Assembly: GCA_020346225.1 (NCBI GenBank)
Contig: CP070777.1
Location: forward strand, 2,243,385-2,307,384
Direction of reading: 5' to 3'
Source of the DNA: Candidatus Zixiibacteriota bacterium
GTDB taxonomy: Bacteria; Zixibacteria; MSB-5A5; GN15; FEB-12
Length of the DNA stretch: 64,000 nucleotides
Under the pieces are notes generated by a model, which ran no database searches, had not been told where the DNA came from, and was given only the letters and a program-made list of their open reading frames with translations. Shown here in pieces: positions 25,614 through 32,071 of this stretch (its first letter is position 1; each line of letters opens with the position of its first letter). Position numbers and translations under genes: made by a program.

Positions 25614-26540
25614 ATGAGAGCAACGGTAGCGGCCGTGGCGGTCTGCGTCCTTTTGGCATCTTCCGCTGTGGCGGCCATCAATGGGCCGCTGTTTGAAAGC
25701 AGTATCCAGAATAAGGTCGCGCCTGAACCGTACCGGGTCAGCGTCGCCGATTTCAACAATGACGGGATTAATGACATGGCCTGCGCCCATTATACCGGTG
25801 ACAGTATTGCCGTTATGATCGGTAATGGAGACGGTGACTTCCAGCCGGCGGTGTTCTACACGATAGGTTCCTGGCAAACCGACATCCAGGCAGCCAACAT
25901 CGACGGCGATGCGGCTATTGAACTCGTCGTGGCCACGTCAAGCAATGTCTACACGCTCGACAACAATGGTGATGGTACCTTTGCCGCGGCGGTCCAGATA
26001 TCGGGCCTGGCCAATAATCCCCGGACAATAAGACTGGCGCTTGTCGACGGTGACGCTAATCTGGACCTGATTGTGGCCCATTACGACAATGTGTATACCG
26101 ATCTGTCGGTCTGGGACAACGACGGCTCCGGCAACTTCACGTTTGACAACCAGTACACCGTGGGTACTTACCAGACGGCAATGGCAGTGGGCGATTTTGA
26201 CGGTATCAACGGTCCTGATGTCGTCGTGGGCACGACGACGCCCGACTACAGCGTTCTGCTCAATGACGGTTCGGGCGGCTATAGCGTTCACGCGACTTAC
26301 CCCCTGGCCTCCACCCCCCGCGGCATGTGTGCCGCTAACTTTGACGGCGGCGCGGATATCGAGATAGCCATTTCCCGTTATCAGAGTCTGACGGTGTATT
26401 CAAACGACGGCAACGGTAATTTCAGCGTATTCAGTTCGCTGGGCACGCTGGACGACGGCTACTGCCTTAGCGCCGCCGATTTTGACGGTTCCAACGGCCC
26501 CGACGTAGCCCTGACCGACGACACGACCTATGTTTACTAA
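25614..26540 (+). CDS. secreted FG-GAP/VCBS repeat protein, N-terminal part ended by an in-frame TAA
   Basis: Start ATG at 25614 is fixed by GGAGGAGCT directly upstream; the frame opens earlier but without family sense. A signal peptide (MRATVAAVAVCVLLASSAVAA) is followed by about six FG-GAP/VCBS repeats of the DFNNDGINDMAC type. These are calcium-binding beta-propeller blades that bind extracellular ligands or surfaces. The frame meets TAA at 26538-26540 inside a repeat (VY-stop-NNGSG). At the same position other repeats read VLLNDGSG, VYSNDGNG or VYWNDGSG. The same frame then continues the repeat pattern, so the original gene ran to 28109. Read as one unit it is 830 residues. Pseudogene, sequencing error or recoding remain possible. 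Confidence 0.8.
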   Translation: MRATVAAVAVCVLLASSAVAAINGPLFESSIQNKVAPEPYRVSVADFNNDGINDMACAHYTGDSIAVMIGNGDGDFQPAVFYTIGSWQTDIQAANIDGDAAIELVVATSSNVYTLDNNGDGTFAAAVQISGLANNPRTIRLALVDGDANLDLIVAHYDNVYTDLSVWDNDGSGNFTFDNQYTVGTYQTAMAVGDFDGINGPDVVVGTTTPDYSVLLNDGSGGYSVHATYPLASTPRGMCAANFDGGADIEIAISRYQSLTVYSNDGNGNFSVFSSLGTLDDGYCLSAADFDGSNGPDVALTDDTTYVY

Positions 26541-26558
26541 AACAACGGAAGCGGGGCT

Positions 26559-28109
26559 TTGACCTCCACGAGCAGGTACTGGGTCGGCGAGTACAGCGAG
26601 GGACTGGCTATCGGCGACCTTGACAATGACGGTAACCCCGATCTGGCGGTTGTGGGTCGGACCGGCAGCTCCCACGACGGGGGAGACTACGTGGCTGTTC
26701 TGCTGAACCCGAACGGCACCGGGCAGTTCATGTATCCCCACCAGAGCCTTACGGGGGGAACCGGCCGGAACGACCCGGTATCGCTGAGCCGGGCTTTTTT
26801 CGATGGCGACGCCTATCCTGATGTGGCGACGCTCGACTGGGTGAACGACAGCGTTCTTGTCTATTTAGGTGACGGTGCCGGACACTTTACCAGCTGCTTC
26901 CGCTGGCCGGTGGCCAACGCCCCCTGTGAGATCGTGGCCGCGGATGTCGATGGGCAGCCTGGCGCGGACCTGATAATCGGTCACGGCGATGCTTCCGCGG
27001 CCAACATCAGCGTTTTGCTCAGTGTTGGCGGAGGGAACTTCAATCTTCCCGCTACATATCCCGCCGGCTTGAAACCTATGGGCATTTTCGTGGGAGAGCT
27101 TAATAATGCCGGACTGCCTGACATTGCCACCGCGAACTACACCGCCGGGAACATAGCGGTCCTTATCAATCAGGGTCTCGGTGTCTTTAACGGGGTGGTT
27201 TCTTATTACGCGGCCGGCAGCCTGCCCAACCATAGTGCTATCGACGGCGGCGACTTTAACAACGACCTGAGTATAGACCTGGTAACGCCCAACCCGGGCA
27301 GTAACTGTGTCCGGGTCTACTGGAACGACGGTTCCGGGGGCTTCGGTGGCTCTGTCGACGTTGCCTCCGGTCTGCTCTATGATCCTTATCAGGTGTGCGT
27401 GGACGACCTGGACGGAAACGGCTACGCCGATATTATCGTCGGCAGCTACGATACCACGGAGGTAGCGGTCATTTTGAGCAGTGGCTCCGGATTCGCTGCT
27501 CCCAGTTTTTACCACGCCGGTGAGGAACAGTATGAGGTTCGCACCTCGGACTTCGATAGCGACGGGAACATCGATATCGTTGTGCTGAATACGGAGTCTT
27601 ACAGCTTCACGGTCCTGTTTGGTGACGGCGCCGGGAATTTCAGCGTCGGCGGCCACTATGGGATTGTCAGCGATGATTCCGAGGGTCTGGCGGTGGCCGA
27701 TTTTGACAACGACGGTTACCCCGATGTGGCCGTATCCAATTACAATCACGACAATATTTCGGTTATGCTCAACCGGTATATCATCCTGACCGACGTGGAC
27801 GGTCCGGGGTCAGCCAACCAGGTGCTGCCGAAGCGGTTTGTATTACAGCAAAACTATCCCAACCCTTTCAACCCGAGGACCACCATAAGGTATAGCCTGC
27901 CGGCCCGGGCGGATGTGCGGATAACAGTTTATAACCTTCTCGGTCAGCGGGTGAAGGAGTTTGACGAGGGCGCCAAACCGGCCGGGGAGCACTCGGTGAT
28001 CTGGGACGGCCGGACGGACGGTGGCAGTCTCGTTGCCACGGGCGTCTATTTTTACAGGCTTTATGCGGGCGATTTCACCGAATCGCGCAAGATGCTGCTG
28101 GTGAAGTGA
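26559..28109 (+). CDS. FG-GAP/VCBS repeat protein, C-terminal part with sorting domain (in frame after TAA)
   Basis: Continues the frame of the preceding part six codons after the TAA, from a TTG with no ribosome site, so it is very unlikely to be an independent gene. About nine more FG-GAP repeats (GDLDNDGNPDLAV, DFDSDGNIDIVV, DFDNDGYPDVAV) lead to a C-terminal domain starting LQQNYPNPFNPRTTIRYSLP and ending ESRKMLLVK. This is the same sorting-tail type as the S8 protease. Without readthrough or repair, the secreted N-terminal product would lack this tail and could not be anchored or exported by that route. The reading frame is otherwise intact, which argues for a recent mutation. Confidence 0.7.
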   Translation: MTSTSRYWVGEYSEGLAIGDLDNDGNPDLAVVGRTGSSHDGGDYVAVLLNPNGTGQFMYPHQSLTGGTGRNDPVSLSRAFFDGDAYPDVATLDWVNDSVLVYLGDGAGHFTSCFRWPVANAPCEIVAADVDGQPGADLIIGHGDASAANISVLLSVGGGNFNLPATYPAGLKPMGIFVGELNNAGLPDIATANYTAGNIAVLINQGLGVFNGVVSYYAAGSLPNHSAIDGGDFNNDLSIDLVTPNPGSNCVRVYWNDGSGGFGGSVDVASGLLYDPYQVCVDDLDGNGYADIIVGSYDTTEVAVILSSGSGFAAPSFYHAGEEQYEVRTSDFDSDGNIDIVVLNTESYSFTVLFGDGAGNFSVGGHYGIVSDDSEGLAVADFDNDGYPDVAVSNYNHDNISVMLNRYIILTDVDGPGSANQVLPKRFVLQQNYPNPFNPRTTIRYSLPARADVRITVYNLLGQRVKEFDEGAKPAGEHSVIWDGRTDGGSLVATGVYFYRLYAGDFTESRKMLLVK

Positions 28110-28142
28110 CCATCCGGCAGAGACTTTCCAGTTGTATACGTG

Positions 28143-28168
28143 CCCGCGAGGCTCACCGGCCTCGCGGG
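28143..28168 (+). terminator. Rho-independent terminator after the FG-GAP gene
   Basis: Perfect 10-base stem CCCGCGAGGC/GCCTCGCGGG, 6-base loop, followed by TCTTTTAATTCTTTT, 34 bases past the stop codon. Confidence 0.85.
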
Positions 28169-28267
28169 TCTTTTAATTCTTTTGGCGGTGGAACATCCGG
28201 CCTGCAATACCTGTTGGACTGGCAACGTATGAACTGTTGAGTTCCGATACGGGAGAAGAGGTAGCGT

Positions 28268-28549
28268 ATGAAAGCTGTCTGGAAAGGCGTTGTCCTGGCA
28301 GAATCGGACAATACAATCACTGTCGAAGGCAACCATTATTTTCCGCCGGACTCGGTAAGGAGAGAGTACCTCAAAACCAGTGATACCCAGTCTATCTGCC
28401 CGTGGAAGGGCCTGGCCAATTACAGCACGATCATTGTCGGGGGAGAAGAGAACCGCGACGCGGCCTGGCATTATCCGCAACCGAAGCCGGCCGCGCGACA
28501 GTTGAAAGATCACGTTGCCTTCTGGAACGGTGTTGAAATCGTCCCCTGA
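28268..28549 (+). CDS. DUF427 domain protein
   Basis: 93 residues covering one DUF427 domain: MKAVWKGVVLAESD opening, NHYFPPDSV, the CPWKGLANY core and a C-terminal VAFWNGVEI. DUF427 proteins are small, cytoplasmic and widespread; their function is not established. The ribosome site GGGAGAAGAGG lies just upstream of the ATG. A monocistronic gene between a terminator and the convergent COG3014 gene. Confidence 0.9.
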   Translation: MKAVWKGVVLAESDNTITVEGNHYFPPDSVRREYLKTSDTQSICPWKGLANYSTIIVGGEENRDAAWHYPQPKPAARQLKDHVAFWNGVEIVP

Positions 28550-28565
28550 ATTTCCCCTCTGCGCC

Positions 28566-29957
28566 TCAGTTTATCGAGTAGGCTCTTAGCAGGTTGAGAC
28601 CCCGGGGCGACACCTGGTATCCCTGGTAGCGGGTAGCCTCGATAAAATCTCCCCGGGCGTCATAGAACTCGATGGTGATATCGTACACCCCTGGCTCTAT
28701 CTCGAAATCACCCACGTAAATTCTGCCGGGCAGGAACCGGCTGGAGCGCAGGTCGGCGTCTTCGCTCACGTCGGAGGCCACGTCGATGGCGGCTTTTTTG
28801 AGCCAGCCGGCCAGTCCGCCGGTATCGACCTTCTTTTTCCACCGGTGGGTGGCCAGCCCTTTGGCCACGGCCCGCGCCACCGAGCGGATATAGATGAGCG
28901 ACTTTTTGGCGTTGAACGTTTCGAGGGCAACTTTGGAGACATCCTCCAGCAATTGAAGTTCACCGATCACGTCGTCATCGGCCAGAACGCGGATACTGCC
29001 CACGTTTGACGGCCTCGGCACCAGTACCGGAATGGCGAATTTGAAATAGTAGTCTTCCTCAACTTCTACCGGAAGGTGGCCGTACTCGACGTCTTCCTTT
29101 TCGGGGCCATCGTACAGAACCTGCACCAGGTCGAGGTCCTTGTCGGTGCGGATGCGCAGCCGGAGGGGTTCTTTAATCGGCGCCAGCCCGGCGAGGCCGA
29201 CCACGCTCAGAATCACACCGTTTTCCGGCCGATATTTTACTTCGGGCATGGGAAAATCGTAGACGTGCGGCTGGGTGGCAAAAGCCGCCGTCAGGTAGTC
29301 GTAGTCGATGCGCGCATCGTCCATCCTGCCGTCGGCGGCATACATGTGCATGCTCAGATACCGGGCGAAGGCGTCGTTTTGAAAGCGCACTTTGTCAACC
29401 TCGAAGTCGAAGCTGACCCCGGCGCTGTCGCGTTTAAGTCCCTGCCGGTATTGGGCCGCGGCGTCGCCGTACTTCTGCTGCAGCAGGTCGAGTTTGAGAT
29501 TGGCGCGCCGGATTTCGACGAAGGCGTCGTCGAACGCGCCCAGCTGCAGGTAATTGAGGGCTTTGATCAGATTGGTGTAGACGACTTCATAATCGTCGCC
29601 GGCGTACTCCAGCACGTTGTCGTTGAGCAGGAGCGAGGCGGCCGCCCGCGAGACGCTTCTGGTGAACAGCTCCTCGGCGGCAGCCTCGGCCAGATGCAGT
29701 TTGTCGTTGCTGAGGCGGTATTGACCGGCGTAGTGGCTGAGCATGCCGGCGTCGATGAAATAGATCAGACGGTCTTTCTCGGCATACTTGTTGTTCTCTC
29801 TCGCGGCTTCCAGCATGGCCAGCGACGTATCCGGCCGTCCCGAGCGCAGTTCAGCGGTAATTGGCTCGTAGAAGCCCCGGCGTGTCGCAACCGAGCTGCA
29901 CCCGCCCACCAGGGCCGCCGAAATCAGCAGTAGAATTGTGCGGAAGCGGCGCGCCAC
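28566..29957 (-). CDS. COG3014-family lipoprotein
   Basis: 463 residues. Lipoprotein signal with LVGGCSS (Cys near 20), then helical TPR-like repeats (about 35-200, YFIDAGMLSHYAGQYRLS typical of the family) and a C-terminal beta-rich half. Known only as COG3014, predicted outer-membrane-associated lipoproteins often encoded beside lpoB. Start is GTG at 29957, six bases after the lpoB stop, so the two are certainly co-transcribed. A role with LpoB in peptidoglycan synthesis control is inferred from context only. Confidence 0.85.
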   Translation of the reverse strand: MARRFRTILLLISAALVGGCSSVATRRGFYEPITAELRSGRPDTSLAMLEAARENNKYAEKDRLIYFIDAGMLSHYAGQYRLSNDKLHLAEAAAEELFTRSVSRAAASLLLNDNVLEYAGDDYEVVYTNLIKALNYLQLGAFDDAFVEIRRANLKLDLLQQKYGDAAAQYRQGLKRDSAGVSFDFEVDKVRFQNDAFARYLSMHMYAADGRMDDARIDYDYLTAAFATQPHVYDFPMPEVKYRPENGVILSVVGLAGLAPIKEPLRLRIRTDKDLDLVQVLYDGPEKEDVEYGHLPVEVEEDYYFKFAIPVLVPRPSNVGSIRVLADDDVIGELQLLEDVSKVALETFNAKKSLIYIRSVARAVAKGLATHRWKKKVDTGGLAGWLKKAAIDVASDVSEDADLRSSRFLPGRIYVGDFEIEPGVYDITIEFYDARGDFIEATRYQGYQVSPRGLNLLRAYSIN

Positions 29958-29963
29958 GTCTGA

Positions 29964-30560
29964 TTACCACTTGGTGTCGCCCTGAGCGATCCCCTTCTTG
30001 ATTTTTTTGGTGCCGATCCAGACCTTTTCCATGCTTTCGATGTTGACCAGTTCCAGGTAGGTCTGGTAGAAAACCACCCGTTTGCCCTCCTCCTGGTCGG
30101 TGATGGTTTTGATGGCTCCCTGAAGCATAAAATCGGCGCCGGTTTCTTCGCGAAGCCGCTTGGCGGTTTCCCTCGATGCGAACTCCTGTTGCTCGAACCG
30201 TTCTTCGCGAATCTCGGCCCTCGCCTCCTTGCTGGCCACGAAGCGTACCGAGGTGGAATTGATCAGTTCCCTCTCGAAGTCCGAGATAAACGTTTCCATC
30301 TCGATGTGCTCGCTGGACTTGTTGCGGATGGTGCCGACCGTTACCACCGGTTTGGCTCCATTGGCCGCGGCGAAATCGGTCAGCCAGGGTCGTGACAGGC
30401 AGTCGGTGATCATCTCCTCGGCGACCAGCCGCGAATCAGTGTCGTTCCATTGACCGCTTAAATCGGTGACGGTGTCGGTGTCCAGGCGCGTCACCGTCTT
30501 GCCGCCGCCGCATCCCAGGGGCAAAACGGCCAGCAGAGCAAAAACCAACAGCTTTTTCAT
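29964..30560 (-). CDS. lpoB: penicillin-binding protein activator LpoB-like lipoprotein
   Basis: About 198 residues. Lipobox LPLGCGGG with Cys near 17. The LpoB core follows: VVTVGTIRNKSSEHIEMETF, the ETGADFMLQGAIKTI block and the terminal KKIKKG...W. In enterobacteria LpoB spans the periplasm to stimulate PBP1b. Here the protein resembles the shorter homologues of other phyla, without a long Pro-rich linker. Two adjacent ATGs exist; the second (30560) is five bases from AAGGAG, a better spacing than the first. First gene of lpoB-COG3014. Ends in TAA. Confidence 0.88.
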   Translation of the reverse strand: MKKLLVFALLAVLPLGCGGGKTVTRLDTDTVTDLSGQWNDTDSRLVAEEMITDCLSRPWLTDFAAANGAKPVVTVGTIRNKSSEHIEMETFISDFERELINSTSVRFVASKEARAEIREERFEQQEFASRETAKRLREETGADFMLQGAIKTITDQEEGKRVVFYQTYLELVNIESMEKVWIGTKKIKKGIAQGDTKW

Positions 30561-30836
30561 CATGACTCCTTTGTTGAAAAATCGATGTTCCGGTCTTCGG
30601 TTAAAAAAAATGTCTGGTTACCGGCCTCCCGCGCCAACGGTAGTTCTGGCCGCCACAGCCGGTCAGCAAAAAGTACGGTTCATGGCCTTGCCATGGCAAC
30701 TTTTTTATACAGCGATGGTCGGGGAAAGCTCATGGCCGCCGCGGCGACGGCAATCGCATAGAGGTCATAGCCGGTGAAGCCGGCACGCGGGGGATTTTGG
30801 CCGGTCCTGGCCGGCAAGCAGCCGGCTCGGGTGCCC

Positions 30837-30977
30837 TTATACGACCGCGACCAGGATATGAATCAGGAAATAAGGCAGACCGAGGGCCAGCACAACATAC
30901 CAGAGCAGCTGCTCGATGAGGATAGCCCCAAGGTCATTCAGTCTGTTTTTGGGCGTATCGAGTTTCCACAGAAACAT
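30837..30977 (-). CDS. possible small membrane protein (46 aa)
   Basis: ATG to TAA on the minus strand. A polar N-terminal third (MFLWKLDTPKNRLNDLG) is followed by one strongly hydrophobic segment (LLWYVVLALGLPYFLIHILV), a plausible single-span miniprotein. No clear Shine-Dalgarno is seen. The charge-then-hydrophobic order and clean boundaries make it more likely than chance, but no homologue is known to me. Confidence 0.35.
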   Translation of the reverse strand: MFLWKLDTPKNRLNDLGAILIEQLLWYVVLALGLPYFLIHILVAVV

Positions 30978-31050
30978 GGTAAGTCTTTCGGATCAGTAAC
31001 AGGTGCTGCAGAGACGCATGCCTTAAGAATTTCGTTTAGAGTTTAAAGCG

Positions 31051-31073
31051 GGAGGGCGGCTGAGCCGCCCTCC
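31051..31073. terminator. perfect hairpin downstream of the ECF sigma gene
   Basis: Stem GGAGGGCGGC/GCCGCCCTCC, 10 perfect pairs with a 3-base loop. About 120 bases past the sigma-factor stop on the minus strand. No T-run on either side, so it is a weak or Rho-assisted terminator, or another structured element. Confidence 0.4.
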
Positions 31074-31193
31074 TACGTTGCAGTTACGCGCGCCCCCCAA
31101 GGCTCCCTGCCATCCCTAGTCGGCAATCTCCTTGCCTTCGTCTGTCGCTACGGTGTACGGCCCGAGCAAACGGGCTAATTTCCTAGCCCCCAA

Positions 31194-31766
31194 TCAACTT
31201 GCCACAGCGCTGGCGAAGCCGTTGGCCACGGCGTAATCCGCAAGCAGCTTCTGGCATAATTTGCGCCCGCGATGGATCCTCGACTTTACAGTTCCCAGAT
31301 GCAATCCGGTGATGTCGGCTATCTGCCTGTACGAGAACTTTTCCACAAAGGCGAGAATGACCACCAGCCGGAATTCGTCCGGGAGGCTCTCGATGGCCCG
31401 GGTTACTTCATCGCGGAGCAGGCGCGAATACAGCATGTGTTCCGGGTTGCTGAGCTGACTCGAAGCGACCTGCTGGCTGTACAGGAAACGGTCATCAATT
31501 GTGTCGACGCTGGCCGCCACCGGGCTGCGGGACTTTGCGCGGTATTCATTGATGAAGGCGTTGGTCATAATGCGAAACAGCCAGGCCTTGCAGTTCGAAC
31601 CGGGCTGGAATTTATCCCAGAACCGGTAAGCCTTGATGTAAGTTTCCTGCACCAGGTCTTCAGCATCGCTCGAGTTTTTGGTCAACTGCATGGCGGAGCG
31701 ATAGAGCGAGTCCATATGGACAAGCGCTTCCGCCTCAAACCCCACTCTTTTCTCTCTTTTCAGCAC
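31194..31766 (-). CDS. ECF-type RNA polymerase sigma factor
   Basis: 190 residues. Region 2 with DAEDLVQETYIKAYRFWDKF and the NCKAWLFRIMTNAFINEYR helix; region 4 with LPDEFRLVVILAFVEKFSYRQIA and GTVKSRIHRGRKL. It looks most like the SigE/RpoE-type group of sigma factors. No anti-sigma gene adjoins, unusual for ECF factors, so control may be transcriptional or by a distant partner. The start is GTG at 31766 with GAGGAGAGGG upstream; an internal ATG 18 codons in is an alternative. Target promoters cannot be assigned. Confidence 0.92.
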   Translation of the reverse strand: MLKREKRVGFEAEALVHMDSLYRSAMQLTKNSSDAEDLVQETYIKAYRFWDKFQPGSNCKAWLFRIMTNAFINEYRAKSRSPVAASVDTIDDRFLYSQQVASSQLSNPEHMLYSRLLRDEVTRAIESLPDEFRLVVILAFVEKFSYRQIADITGLHLGTVKSRIHRGRKLCQKLLADYAVANGFASAVAS

Positions 31767-32071
31767 TGCGAATCCCTCTCCTCGGAATTAAAATCTGCGG
31801 CTCCTACTTTTTTGGCCTTTTGTATGCCTATTCTAACGATAAACCGGGGATGTGTCAATGCGGGTTGGTTACGGGGTAAATTACGTATATAAAATACGCA
31901 ATACGAGAGACTAAGTGTCAGGTTTGGTCCCTCGAAGCCCTGCTTTCAATCCGAGTACGTCATTTTACGATAGCGTGTTAGGTTGCCATCAGGCAACCTG
32001 GGATGATCGACACTACGAATTCACCCCGGACCCCTTTTTACCTATACCATAGAGCTGCACACCCCCGCCGG
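31767..32071. other. intergenic region between ECF sigma and LuxR-type regulator genes
   Basis: 305 bases. A hairpin AGGTTGCC-ATCA-GGCAACCT (31980-31999), 72 bases past the regulator stop, may end its transcript. The rest includes the ECF upstream region; no promoter match was convincing. Confidence 0.35.

Larger units (their letters stand above)
30561..31193. other. 633-base interval with no recognised large gene
   Basis: Lies upstream of lpoB and downstream of the ECF sigma gene. It holds one possible small membrane ORF (30837-30977) and a strong hairpin (31051-31073). No RNA family was recognised in the rest. Confidence 0.5.

Noticed and set aside
25556-25777. Minus-strand frame ending EFVILVK, like the end of a sorting tail
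   Set aside because: No NPFNP motif or other tail residues upstream, and it overlaps the signal peptide of the FG-GAP protein; a chance resemblance.
26541-26558. Readthrough motif after the FG-GAP stop
   Set aside because: The bases after TAA show no known readthrough or recoding signal, and no stem-loop was apparent.
30561-31193. Structured RNA gene in the gap
   Set aside because: Only one short perfect hairpin is visible and no known RNA family pattern; insufficient for an RNA call.
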